Source: an uncultured Acetatifactor sp. (GTDB lineage Bacteria; Bacillota; Clostridia; Lachnospirales; Lachnospiraceae). Taken from it: 64,000 bases of DNA. The notes beneath the pieces are model-generated. The model had not been told where the DNA came from and made no database searches. It worked only from the letters and a program-made list of their open reading frames with translations. Numbering within the stretch: the first letter of the stretch is position 1; every line of letters begins with the position of its first letter. Positions 1 through 8,460 of the stretch are shown here, piece by piece. The position numbers and the translations under genes are program-made. Location of the stretch: NCBI GenBank assembly GCA_910585615.1, contig CAJUFO010000012.1:1-64000 (forward strand), read 5' to 3'.

Positions 1-232
1 CCTTGCCCACCTCGGTCTCCCTCTGGGCAGCCTTGAAGCACTCCTCGAAGGCCATGTCGAACTTGTCAAAATCCGTCTCGCTCTTCACCAGAATCATCCG
101 GGCCGTGTAATAGAACTGGGTCAAAGAACTGCCGCAGAGCCCCTTGTCCAGCGCCTCCTGAAAGGTGAGCCATTCTCCCAAAGTCACCCGCAGGCCCTTA
201 TCGCGCAAGGCTTCAAAAAATTTTATGAACAT
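1..232 (-). CDS. VWA/CoxE-like protein, N-terminal part (cut by window edge)
   Basis: Only the first 77 residues are present. They start MFIKFFEALRDKGLRVT and continue through a helical segment (LTQFYYTARMILVKSE) that resembles the N-terminus of CoxE-like von Willebrand factor A proteins. The VWA fold and its MIDAS metal site would lie outside the window. The start codon is three bases after the stop of the preceding 56-residue frame and close to a MoxR ATPase gene, and MoxR-VWA pairing is a well known chaperone-like arrangement. A GGGG tract lies upstream of the ATG. The family call rests on the N-terminal resemblance plus the MoxR neighbour. Confidence 0.7.
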   Translation of the reverse strand, partial: MFIKFFEALRDKGLRVTLGEWLTFQEALDKGLCGSSLTQFYYTARMILVKSETDFDKFDMAFEECFKAAQRETEVGK

Positions 233-235
233 ATC

Positions 236-406
236 TTAACCCCGATTTCCCTTTCCTTCACCAGCCTCTGTTCTTTCCGATACCCGACCTTTATCCTGCC
301 CGGCGCTTCCCTTTGGATTCCTTTTCTTCGAAGCGCTTTTCGTCCCTATCTTCTGCGCCATCTTATAGCACCACTCCAAAAGCATCTGATTGGCAATCTG
401 TCCCAT
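236..406 (-). CDS. 56-residue hypothetical protein between moxR and VWA gene
   Basis: This short frame begins MGQIANQMLLEWCYKMAQKI and ends in a lysine-, glycine- and glutamate-rich tail. An AAGGAG site lies seven bases before its ATG, inside the end of the moxR gene. Its stop is three bases before the VWA start, so the three frames are packed as one operon. The first 20 residues could form an amphipathic helix, while the rest looks disordered. I do not recognise a family. The good ribosome site and tight spacing argue that it is translated; its role is unknown. Confidence 0.55.
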   Translation of the reverse strand: MGQIANQMLLEWCYKMAQKIGTKSASKKRNPKGSAGQDKGRVSERTEAGEGKGNRG

Positions 407-416
407 ATATGCTCCT

Positions 417-1235
417 TTACAGATTCGGCTCGCTCCGCACCAGTTGGAGATCTTCGTCCTTCTTCACCACCACCCCCACGAAAGGCAGGGCCTTCCTGAT
501 GGTATCCGCCGGAATCCCCCCGATCTGCAGGGCATTAATCCAGTCGATCAGCTCCGAGGTGCTGGGCTTCTTCCGGATGTCCCGGATGGCCCTGATATTG
601 TAGAACACCTCCATGGCGTTCTTCAGCAGGTTCTCCTCCACGTCGGGATAATGCACCCGCACGATTTCCTCCATCAGCTCCCTGTCCGGAAAGTCGATGT
701 AATGGAAGATGCAGCGGCGCAGGAACGCGTCCGGCAGCTCCTTCTCCGCGTTGGAGGTGATGATCACGATGGGGCGCTGCTTGGCCTTCACCGTGCGCTT
801 GGTCTCATTGATATAGAACTCCATCTGGTCCAGCTCCCACAGCAGGTCGTTGGGGAACTCCAAATCCGCCTTGTCGATCTCGTCTATCAGCAGCACCACC
901 TGCTCTTCGCTGTCGAAGGCCTCCCCCAGCTTGCCCAGCTTGATGTAATGGGCGATGTCGTCCACGCCCTCCTCGCCGAACTGCCCGTCGTAGAGGCGCT
1001 GGATGGTGTCGTACACATACAGCCCCTCCTGGGCCTTGGTGGTGGACTTGATGTTCCATATGATCAACCGCTTCCCTAACGCTTTGGCCACGGCCTCCGC
1101 CAGCATGGTCTTGCCCGTGCCCGGCTCTCCCTTGATCAAAAGAGGCTTCTTCAACGCAATCGCAATATTCACGCTGGCCATCAGCTCCTCGCTGGCCACA
1201 TATTCCCCGGTTCCCTGAAATCCCTGTTTTTCCAT
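417..1235 (-). CDS. MoxR-family AAA+ ATPase
   Basis: This 272-residue protein has a Walker A motif GEPGTGKT at residues 36-43, a Walker B motif VVLLIDE at 113-119 and a sensor 1 strand IVIITSN near 155-161. A conserved DAFLRRC arginine-finger segment follows. Length and motif order fit the MoxR branch of AAA+ ATPases, which act with VWA proteins to mature or activate enzyme complexes in the cytoplasm. The client here is unknown. The gene leads an operon with a 56-residue protein and the VWA gene and is divergent from metF. Confidence 0.88.
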   Translation of the reverse strand: MEKQGFQGTGEYVASEELMASVNIAIALKKPLLIKGEPGTGKTMLAEAVAKALGKRLIIWNIKSTTKAQEGLYVYDTIQRLYDGQFGEEGVDDIAHYIKLGKLGEAFDSEEQVVLLIDEIDKADLEFPNDLLWELDQMEFYINETKRTVKAKQRPIVIITSNAEKELPDAFLRRCIFHYIDFPDRELMEEIVRVHYPDVEENLLKNAMEVFYNIRAIRDIRKKPSTSELIDWINALQIGGIPADTIRKALPFVGVVVKKDEDLQLVRSEPNL

Positions 1236-1256
1236 GTCGCACTATGCACCTTTCCC

Positions 1257-1309
1257 TTGAAATGAATTCCTTTTTATGTTACGATATTTATGGTCTAAAA
1301 TCAAGACCA
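1257..1309 (+). promoter_or_regulatory. metF promoter with operator-like inverted repeat
   Basis: A -35 TTGAAA (1257-1262) and a -10 TACGAT (1280-1285) are separated by 17 bases, a good sigma-A match. Just downstream, near the expected start site, TGGTCT (1291-1296) and AGACCA (1304-1309) form a perfect inverted repeat around seven bases. That could be an operator or a leader hairpin. No SAM or THF riboswitch is visible in the short leader. Confidence 0.6.
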
Positions 1310-1345
1310 AACTGACGAAGCAAAGGAAAATAAGGTGATCATACA

Positions 1346-2203
1346 ATGTTAAAGAACATGTTCGAGCATAAGCATACCCTGTCTTTCGAAGTGTTCCCTC
1401 CCAAAAAGGAGGGGGATTTCGAATCGGCATTCGAGGTGATGGACGCGCTGGGGAAGCTGTCCCCGGATTTCATCAGCGTCACCTACGGCGCTGGAGGGAG
1501 CCGTGCCGGCAAGACCGTGGAAATCGCATCCTATGTCCAGAATACCTTAGGCATAGACGCGGTGGCCCATATGACCTGTGTGGGCAGCAGAAAGGAGAAC
1601 CTGCTGCAGGTGGCTGCCAGGCTGAAGGAGCACAACATAAACTACTGCCTCGCCCTGCGGGGAGACCGCCCCAAGGACATGAGCGATGAGCAGTTCGATG
1701 CCCGGGATTTCGCCCACGCCAACGACATGATGGCATTCCTGAAAGAAAATACGAATCTCCACATGGCCGGAGCCTGCTATCCGGAGAAGCATTTCGAGAG
1801 CTTCAGCATGGAGTCCGACCTGAATAATATGAAGCGGAAGCAGGACGCGGGGGCGGAGTTCTTCATCAGCCAGCTGTTCTTCGATAATGACTACTTCTAT
1901 TCTTTTCTGGAGAAAGCGGAGAAGAAAGGCATCACGGCTCCCGTCTGCGCCGGCATCATGCCCATCACCTCCGCCAAACAGATTGGTACCACCATCACCC
2001 TGTCCGGCTCCAGCATCCCGAAAGCGCTATCGAACCTGATAGCCACTTACGGGGACAACAAGGATGAGATGCGCAAGGCCGGAATCGACTATGCCATCCG
2101 CCAGATTCGCGATCTCCAGGAGAACGGCGTGGGCGACATCCATATCTATGCCATGAACAAGCCGAAGATGACGGAAGAAATCGTCTCGGCGATATATAGA
2201 TGA
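1346..2203 (+). CDS. metF: 5,10-methylenetetrahydrofolate reductase
   Basis: This 285-residue flavoenzyme has the MetF signatures SFEVFPPK (13-20, with the catalytic Glu15), SVTYGAGGS (44-52), LRGDRP (104-109), GACYPEKH (142-149) and QLFFDND near 176-182. The family reduces methylene-THF to methyl-THF with FAD, for methionine synthesis or the methyl branch of the Wood-Ljungdahl pathway. It is a TIM barrel of the usual bacterial length. An AAGGTG site precedes the ATG. The gene is monocistronic as far as can be seen: no MetV or metH lies beside it, so its pathway cannot be decided here. Confidence 0.95.
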   Translation: MLKNMFEHKHTLSFEVFPPKKEGDFESAFEVMDALGKLSPDFISVTYGAGGSRAGKTVEIASYVQNTLGIDAVAHMTCVGSRKENLLQVAARLKEHNINYCLALRGDRPKDMSDEQFDARDFAHANDMMAFLKENTNLHMAGACYPEKHFESFSMESDLNNMKRKQDAGAEFFISQLFFDNDYFYSFLEKAEKKGITAPVCAGIMPITSAKQIGTTITLSGSSIPKALSNLIATYGDNKDEMRKAGIDYAIRQIRDLQENGVGDIHIYAMNKPKMTEEIVSAIYR

Positions 2204-2252
2204 CAGCAGGGCATGCCATCGGCTGGATTCGGTCAAGGCAGTCATAGTAATA

Positions 2253-2271
2253 ATGAAGAAGAGCACTCATA
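2253..2271 (+). repeat. Copy of short SD-ATG dispersed repeat
   Basis: ATGAAGAAGAGCACTCATA lies between metF and the hybrid kinase gene. It matches the 19-base unit found in tandem at 11352-11389 with few changes. It opens a frame upstream of the true kinase start, which makes the kinase look 20 residues longer than it probably is. Confidence 0.55.
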
Positions 2272-2312
2272 TAGAAAACGGAACAAGGAACGAATACAAG
2301 GAGGAAAGGAAT

Positions 2313-5300
2313 ATGTACCATTGTCATATTCATTTCTATTTAGCCGGGTGTCCGTACAGGTTTGCGAAAGTCATAAAGGAGATTCCTGTACCTGAACATT
2401 TCACCCACACTTTCTCAGAAAGCTCCACCCCTCAGAAGGAGCTGGCCGCCGAAGCCGACGTGGTTCTGGCCTGTATAGCGGATATGGATGTGGAGGAGGC
2501 CCTGGGGGCGCTCTTGACAGACAGACGCCAGGACTCCCAGCTCATCCTGTTGGCTAACAGCAGCCAGATTGGGCAGCTTTCTGCTGCGCTTCCCCATATC
2601 TGGGATATCTGGACCTTGCCCTTGTCGGAGGAGGAGCTCTCCTTCCGTTTCCTGAGATGGCAATCCACCTATAAGATGGAAAAGGATTTCTGGGAGACCA
2701 GCCATTTCCTGGAGGCCACCATCAACCATGTCCCCAACCTGATCTGGTACAAGAACAGGGAAGGGCTCCACGAGAAAGTGAACGAATGCTTCTGCGAGAC
2801 CGTGGGCAAGACAAAGCAGCAGGTGGAAGGACGGGATCATTTCTACATATGGGACGTGGATCCCAACGACCCTGCCAACAATGCCAATGACTGCATGGAA
2901 TCCGACAACGAGGTCATGAACAGCCGAATCACCCGCGTCTCCGAGGAAGTGGTGAAGACCGGGGATGGAACCAAGCTCCTCACCACCTACAAGTCTCCCC
3001 TGTACGACCTGGACGGCAGCGTCATGGGCACGGTAGGCGTGGCCATCGATGTGACCCAGGAACGCGCATATGAGAAGGAAGTGATTCAGAAGAGCCAAAC
3101 GCTGGAGAACCTTTTCACCACGCTGGAATGCGGCGTCATGTGCCATACCCTGGACGGAAGGCGCATCATCAGCGTCAACAAATCAGCTCTGGATATCCTG
3201 GGCTACGAATCCCAGGAGGAGCTGATGGAAAGAGGCTTCGACATGGTGGCATCCTCCGTGGTGGATCCGGACAAGGAAACCCTCCGCCGCTCCATCCAAT
3301 CCCTGAAGAAGGAGGGCGACAGCGTCAGCGTGGAATACCGCGTCCGACACCGCAACGGCGATATCCTCTATATCATGGGCAATATCAAGCTCATAAGGGA
3401 GAACGGCAATCTGGCCTATCAGCGCTTCCTTTTGGACTGCACGGCCCAGAAGCAGCGCGAGCACAAAGAGCGCATCGAAAACGAGAGGCGGCAGATGGAA
3501 TCGATTCAGGCCCTGACCATCGACTACAATCTCGTCTGCTTCTTTGACCTTGACACCGATGAGGGGAAGCTCCTACAGATCAAGGATCAGGATACCTCTC
3601 TGTTCGGTTCCGTCTTCAGCGGGAAGCTGATATTTTCGGAGAGCACGGAGCGCTATATCCAGGAGTTCGTCCATGAGGAGGACAGGGATATGCTGCGCGG
3701 CTTCCTCTCCCTGGAGAAGATGAAAGAGGGACTGGCGGAGCGGCTGTTGTTCTATACGAATTATCGCACTGTACAGAACGGCGAAGTGAAGTATTATCAG
3801 TTGAAGGTGGTGCGGGCTGGCAGATGGAACGAAGGCCACGGCATGGTGCTGGGCCTGCGCAGCGTGGATGAGGAGACCCGCAAGGAGATGGAGCAGAAGG
3901 CGCTGCTGGAGGACGCCCTCCTTCAGGCCAACAGGGCCAGCAAGGCCAAGAGCATCTTCCTCTCCAATATGTCCCACGACATCCGCACCCCCATGAACGC
4001 CATCGTGGGCTTCACCGCCCTGGCCATGACCCATATAGACCACAGGGAGCAGGTGGAGGAATATCTGAAGAAAATCATGACCTCCGGCAACCATCTGCTG
4101 AGCCTGATCAACGATGTCCTGGACATGAGCCGGATAGAGAGCGGCAAGATGCACCTGGACGAGCAGGAATGCAGCCTGCCCGACATCCTGCATGGGCTCC
4201 GCAATATCATCCAGGCGGACATCCGGGCAAAGCAGCTGGAATTCTATATCGATGCCGTGGACGTGATTCATGAGGAAATCTACTGCGACAAGCTGCGGCT
4301 GAACCAGGTGCTGCTGAACCTCCTGGGCAATTCCATCAAATATACCGGCCCGGGCGGCCTGGTCACCATGCGGATTCGAGAGACGCCCCTGGCGCCCGCT
4401 GGACACGCGAACTTCGAGTTCGCCATCAAGGATACTGGCATCGGCATGAGCGAGGAATTCGTGCGGCGCATCTTCGAGCCCTTTGAGCGGGAGCGCAACT
4501 CCACCATCAGCAAGATCCAGGGAACCGGGCTTGGGATGGCGATCACGAAGAACATCGTGGACATGATGAACGGCTCCATCCGGGTGAAAAGCGAGCAGGG
4601 CGTGGGCACGGAATTCCTGGTATCCCTCACCTTCCGGCTCCAGAATGTCAAAAAGGAAGTGCAGGACATTCCGGAGCTGAAAAACTGCAGGGCCCTGGTG
4701 GTGGATGACGACTTCAACACCTGCGACAGCGTATCCTACATGCTCCAGCAAATCGGCATGCGCGCCGAGTGGACCATGTCCGGAAAGGAAGCCGTGCTGC
4801 GCACCCGCCAGGCATCCATGCGGGGCGACGGATACTCCGTCTATATCATCGATCTGCTGCTTCCGGATTTGAACGGCATCGAAATCACCCGAAGGATCCG
4901 AAAGGAAATGGGAGAAGACGTGCCCATCATCGTCCTGACGGCATACGACTGGTCGGACATCGAGGACGAGGCCCTGGAGGCCGGCGTCACAGCCTTCTGC
5001 AGCAAGCCGCTGTTCATGTCCGAACTGCGCAGCTGTCTGCACTCCGCCATCCACACAGAGGAGAAGCAGGCCCCTGCCGTCAAGGACTCCCTCCATCATC
5101 ACAGAGGGCGCATCCTGCTGGCCGAGGACAACGAGCTGAATCAGGAAATCGCCACCGCCATCTTAGGCGAGGCCGGATTTACCATCGATGTGGCGGAGAA
5201 CGGCCAGATTGCGTTGGATATGTTGAAGAAATCCGAACCCGGCTACTACCAGCTGGTGTTGATGGACGTGCAGATGCCCGTGATGAACGGCTATGAGGCC

Positions 5301-5480
5301 GCCACCTGCATCCGTCAACTGGAGGACAAGGCGCTTTCCTCCATCCCCATTCTGGCCATGACTGCCAACGCCTTCGAGGAGGATAAAAAAGAGGCCCTGA
5401 AATGCGGCATGAACGGCCACATTGCAAAGCCTATCGATGTGAACACCCTGTTCGAGACGCTGGACAGAATGCTGGACTAA
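2313..5480 (+). CDS. PAS-domain hybrid sensor histidine kinase with two receivers
   Basis: The start at 2313 is chosen because AAGGAGG lies eight bases upstream; a frame opening at 2253 starts inside a repeat. The 1055-residue protein has no clear membrane segment. An N-terminal stretch (about 1-115) resembles a degenerate receiver. PAS-like modules follow at about 130-255, 265-385 and 400-530. Next is a HisKA domain with His555 in NMSHDIRTPMN, then an ATPase domain with NLLGNSIKY, DTGIGM and GTGLGMAI. Receiver 1 has its acceptor at Asp847 and receiver 2 at Asp985 in LMDVQMP. No HPt domain or output domain is present, so the partner must be encoded elsewhere. The signal is unknown. Confidence 0.9.
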   Translation: MYHCHIHFYLAGCPYRFAKVIKEIPVPEHFTHTFSESSTPQKELAAEADVVLACIADMDVEEALGALLTDRRQDSQLILLANSSQIGQLSAALPHIWDIWTLPLSEEELSFRFLRWQSTYKMEKDFWETSHFLEATINHVPNLIWYKNREGLHEKVNECFCETVGKTKQQVEGRDHFYIWDVDPNDPANNANDCMESDNEVMNSRITRVSEEVVKTGDGTKLLTTYKSPLYDLDGSVMGTVGVAIDVTQERAYEKEVIQKSQTLENLFTTLECGVMCHTLDGRRIISVNKSALDILGYESQEELMERGFDMVASSVVDPDKETLRRSIQSLKKEGDSVSVEYRVRHRNGDILYIMGNIKLIRENGNLAYQRFLLDCTAQKQREHKERIENERRQMESIQALTIDYNLVCFFDLDTDEGKLLQIKDQDTSLFGSVFSGKLIFSESTERYIQEFVHEEDRDMLRGFLSLEKMKEGLAERLLFYTNYRTVQNGEVKYYQLKVVRAGRWNEGHGMVLGLRSVDEETRKEMEQKALLEDALLQANRASKAKSIFLSNMSHDIRTPMNAIVGFTALAMTHIDHREQVEEYLKKIMTSGNHLLSLINDVLDMSRIESGKMHLDEQECSLPDILHGLRNIIQADIRAKQLEFYIDAVDVIHEEIYCDKLRLNQVLLNLLGNSIKYTGPGGLVTMRIRETPLAPAGHANFEFAIKDTGIGMSEEFVRRIFEPFERERNSTISKIQGTGLGMAITKNIVDMMNGSIRVKSEQGVGTEFLVSLTFRLQNVKKEVQDIPELKNCRALVVDDDFNTCDSVSYMLQQIGMRAEWTMSGKEAVLRTRQASMRGDGYSVYIIDLLLPDLNGIEITRRIRKEMGEDVPIIVLTAYDWSDIEDEALEAGVTAFCSKPLFMSELRSCLHSAIHTEEKQAPAVKDSLHHHRGRILLAEDNELNQEIATAILGEAGFTIDVAENGQIALDMLKKSEPGYYQLVLMDVQMPVMNGYEAATCIRQLEDKALSSIPILAMTANAFEEDKKEALKCGMNGHIAKPIDVNTLFETLDRMLD

Positions 5481-6871
5481 TGCTCCTCTTCCATGGAATG
5501 CTCCTCTTCCATGGGGAGCCTGCGCACCATATAGAAGTAGCTTGGAATCAGGATGGCATCGGCACCAATCCAGGCCAGGATTTCCGCATACAGAATACCG
5601 TTTTCTCCGAATGACAGGGGCAGCAGCAATGCTGCCCCTGTGCGCATGACGAATTCGGCCACCCCGGAGACCATGGGCAGCACCGTATTCCCCAGCCCCT
5701 GGATGCAGCTCCTGGTCACATGCAGGATATACAGCACAGGCAGGAATACCGCCATGATGGACAGATAGCGATAGGCGATGTCCAGCGCCTCCATACCCTG
5801 TCCTGCGTCCGCAGGCAGGAACCAGGCCAGAATCCATCTCCCGAAGCCCAGCATGACAGCCATGATGCCCACAGATGTAATCAGGGCGATTCCCGTCCCC
5901 ACCCCCATCCCTCTCCGGATCCGGCGTATCTTACCCGCGCCCAAATTCTGTCCGGCATAGGTGGTCATGGCATAGCCGTAGGAGGTGGCGGCCACCTCCA
6001 GAATCCCGTACAGCTTGTTGGTGGCGGTGACACCGGCGATGAACGTGACCCCGAAGCCGTTGACGATGGTCTGCACGATCATCCCGCCCACGGAGATCAC
6101 CGTGTTCTGGAATGCCATGGGCAGTCCGAAGGTCATGAGCCTGCCGCAGAGGGATCCCTCCAGCTTCCAGTCCTCCCTTCCCAGCCGCAGCACCTCAATC
6201 CTGCGGATATGCCGGATACAGTAAGCAGCCGAGAAGCACTGCGCGATCAATGTGGCGACTGCCGCCCCCTGCACGCCCCAGCCGAAGCCCATGACGAACA
6301 GGAAATCCAGCACGATATTGGTCAGAGAGGCGATTACCATGGCGATCAGGGGCTTCCTGCCATTGCCCAGGGCCCGCAGGATAGCCGCCGCCAGGTTGTA
6401 CACCATGACCACCGGCAGCCCCGCGAACAGGATACGCAGATACGCCATGGAAATCGGACGGATTTCCTGGGGCGTCCGGAGCAGAGACACCACCGCTCCC
6501 ACTGCCGCTTCGCTAATCAGCGTCAGCGACACCGCGCACACAGCGGCCAGGACGATGGCATTGGTGATGACCTGCCGCAGCTTCCCGTACTCGCCCGCGC
6601 CGAATTTCTGGGCCATCAGGATGGAGAAGCCCTGGGCAAAGCCCTGGATGATCCCCAGGGTCAGCCAGTTCAGCCAGTCCACCGCCCCCAGCGCGGCCAG
6701 CGCATCCACCCCCAGCACCTTGCCCACCACGGCGGTGTCCACCATGGTATACATCTGCTGGAAGATGTTCCCCGCCATCAGGGGAAGGGAGAACAGGAGC
6801 AGCAGTTTCCAGGGCGCCCCTTCCGTCAATGTATTTACATCTTTCTTCTTCCGCAATTCCGTCTGTCCCAT
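5477..6871 (-). CDS. MATE-family multidrug/metabolite exporter
   Basis: The protein (464 residues from the ATG at 6871) has about twelve hydrophobic segments in two homologous halves. It carries the MATE-like start PLMAGNIFQQMYTMVDTAVVG and a matching second-half segment with PMAFQNTVISVGGMIVQTIV. The family exports cationic drugs or metabolites by Na+ or H+ antiport; the substrate is unknown. A frame extends 24 codons further upstream, but GGAGG sites lie just before 6871. The C-terminus MEEEHSMEEEH is encoded by a dispersed repeat, so the natural end was probably near RRLP. The stop overlaps the convergent kinase gene by four bases. Confidence 0.92.
   Translation of the reverse strand: MGQTELRKKKDVNTLTEGAPWKLLLLFSLPLMAGNIFQQMYTMVDTAVVGKVLGVDALAALGAVDWLNWLTLGIIQGFAQGFSILMAQKFGAGEYGKLRQVITNAIVLAAVCAVSLTLISEAAVGAVVSLLRTPQEIRPISMAYLRILFAGLPVVMVYNLAAAILRALGNGRKPLIAMVIASLTNIVLDFLFVMGFGWGVQGAAVATLIAQCFSAAYCIRHIRRIEVLRLGREDWKLEGSLCGRLMTFGLPMAFQNTVISVGGMIVQTIVNGFGVTFIAGVTATNKLYGILEVAATSYGYAMTTYAGQNLGAGKIRRIRRGMGVGTGIALITSVGIMAVMLGFGRWILAWFLPADAGQGMEALDIAYRYLSIMAVFLPVLYILHVTRSCIQGLGNTVLPMVSGVAEFVMRTGAALLLPLSFGENGILYAEILAWIGADAILIPSYFYMVRRLPMEEEHSMEEEH
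5481..5516 (-). repeat. Two tandem 18-base SD-ATG repeat units
   Basis: On the minus strand the unit ATGGAAGAGGAGCATTCC occurs twice in a row, the second copy running into the stop codon of the MATE gene. Each unit reads MEEEHS, so the exporter ends MEEEHSMEEEH. The core GAGGAG is followed six bases later by an ATG. Confidence 0.75.
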
Positions 6872-6960
6872 GGTCCTCCAAACTCCTCTCTCCTGTCCTA
6901 TGTCCAGATATCCCGGGCAGACGGGCCGGAGCTCTCCTTCCATGTCCGGTCAGTCAGAAA

Positions 6961-8298
6961 TCATATATCGAGAATCTGTACATAGGAATCTTCTTTGGTG
7001 CAGGGCCTCCAGGCCCCCTCTTTCCCGCCCTCCGGATTGCCGCATTTCATGAACTCCGTCCATGCGTCCAGCATCCTTCCGCTCAGCGCGTAGTCCCCCT
7101 CTTCCTTGGGCCGCCAGCTTCGCTCCAGGGTGCCGAACATGTACCACAGCTCCGAGGAGTGGAAAGCCCCTGCCTCGTCTCCCAGCGGGCTCCGCGTGAA
7201 ATAATATACATAGCCCGGCTTCCTGCCCAGCTCCTCCAGCTTGTGGCTCAGTCCCACGCATCCGTAATACAGTCCGCCCCTCTCCCCGGTCTCCCGCATC
7301 TGGGGCGTAGTCCCCAAATCCTGTGCCGTGGAGCCCATCATATAGGGAATGTCCTTCATCTCCCCCCGCTCCAGCAGCGTGTCGCAATCGCCGTCCAGTA
7401 TGTAGTGGTCGATGGTGGGGCCGAAGCAGAGCCCCATCCCCTGCCTGCGCTCCATGAATGCCTTCTGCATCTCCAGCAGCTCTCCGGCTGGAATGGCCCG
7501 CAGCTCCTCCAAATCCGCCGCGCCGGTAAGCTCCACGAACTCCTCCCCTGCCTTTTTCGCCTCTTCCATGGTGTTCGTGCCCATCATGCTCTTATAGCCG
7601 GATGCGCTCTGGAAGATGGCCTTTGCAATCCAGTCCTCTGTCAGGGGCGTGCTCACCAGCGCCTGAGCGCTCATACAGCCCGCCGACTGCCCGAATACCG
7701 TGATGTTCCCCGGGTCTCCTCCGAAGGCCGCGATGTTCTCCCGCACCCAGCGCAGAGCCGCGATCTGGTCCAACAGGGCATAGTTTCCGCTGGTCCTGCA
7801 TCCGCCCCGTCCTGCCTGCTCCTCCTCCAGCCAGGGGTGTGCCAGGAAGCCGAACACGCCCAGTCTGTAATTGATTGACACCAATATGACCCCCCTGCTG
7901 CAGTAAGCCTCCCCGTCAAACTCCACCTCATGGCTGTAGCCCTGCAGGAACGCGCCCCCGTGAATCCAGAAGGCCACAGGCAGCTTCTCCCCCGCCTCCG
8001 CCGCCGGCGTCCAGATATTCAGGTACAGGCAGTCCTCGCTCTTTGCGGGCATGTACTCCGAATACTGATAGAACTCCTTACCATAGAAGGATGCCGGATC
8101 CAGTGGCACCTGCATGGCCACGCTCCCGAAATGCTCCGCCTCATAGATTCCTTCCCAGCTGTCCGGTTCCTGGGGCGCGGCAAACCTCCCCTCGCCCAAC
8201 GGCGGCTTTGCGTAGGGAATACCCTTGAAGACCGTGTATCCCTCCATGGAGTGCCCCCGCACCAGACCGTATTTCGTCTTTGCCTCAAAAAGTGCCAT
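6961..8298 (-). CDS. Type-B carboxylesterase (para-nitrobenzyl esterase family)
   Basis: From the ATG at 8298, preceded by AAGGAGG, the protein is 445 residues. It shows the type-B signatures SEDCLYLNIW (87-96), the oxyanion-hole HGGAF (113-117) and the nucleophile elbow GQSAG with Ser205. A late HSSEL segment is the likely catalytic histidine. Family members hydrolyse esters in the cytoplasm in bacteria; the natural substrate is unknown. There is no signal peptide. A possible promoter lies at 8390-8419. It is followed by the MATE gene on the same strand after about 90 bases. Confidence 0.92.
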   Translation of the reverse strand: MALFEAKTKYGLVRGHSMEGYTVFKGIPYAKPPLGEGRFAAPQEPDSWEGIYEAEHFGSVAMQVPLDPASFYGKEFYQYSEYMPAKSEDCLYLNIWTPAAEAGEKLPVAFWIHGGAFLQGYSHEVEFDGEAYCSRGVILVSINYRLGVFGFLAHPWLEEEQAGRGGCRTSGNYALLDQIAALRWVRENIAAFGGDPGNITVFGQSAGCMSAQALVSTPLTEDWIAKAIFQSASGYKSMMGTNTMEEAKKAGEEFVELTGAADLEELRAIPAGELLEMQKAFMERRQGMGLCFGPTIDHYILDGDCDTLLERGEMKDIPYMMGSTAQDLGTTPQMRETGERGGLYYGCVGLSHKLEELGRKPGYVYYFTRSPLGDEAGAFHSSELWYMFGTLERSWRPKEEGDYALSGRMLDAWTEFMKCGNPEGGKEGAWRPCTKEDSYVQILDI

Positions 8299-8389
8299 GT
8301 CTCTGCCTCCTCCTTGCCATGTATTTTCCGCGGTCTCTCTGCGTAGGCCGAAAGACCCGCCCCTGTCCCTGATTGCGTCCTCAACGAAC

Positions 8390-8419
8390 ATTGTGACATA
8401 TCCACGGCAGATAAGTCAA
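8390..8419 (-). promoter_or_regulatory. Possible promoter of the carboxylesterase gene
   Basis: On the minus strand TTGACT (8419-8414) and CACAAT (8395-8390) are 18 bases apart in an AT-rich patch, about 90 bases before the esterase start. The -10 box is weak, so this is tentative. Confidence 0.4.
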
Positions 8420-8460
8420 TCCTTTTTGTACGAAAATTTTACTAATTGAAAGCCACAGCA

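Noticed and set aside
1286..1345. Possible SAM or THF riboswitch before metF
   Set aside because: The leader is about 55 bases and shows only a small hairpin near the start site, too short for either class.
3573..5102. Long open frame (509 codons) on the minus strand inside the hybrid kinase gene
   Set aside because: It is the antisense of conserved HisKA, ATPase and receiver sequence, His/Val/Gln-rich, with no family resemblance or ribosome site. It results from GC-rich codon use.
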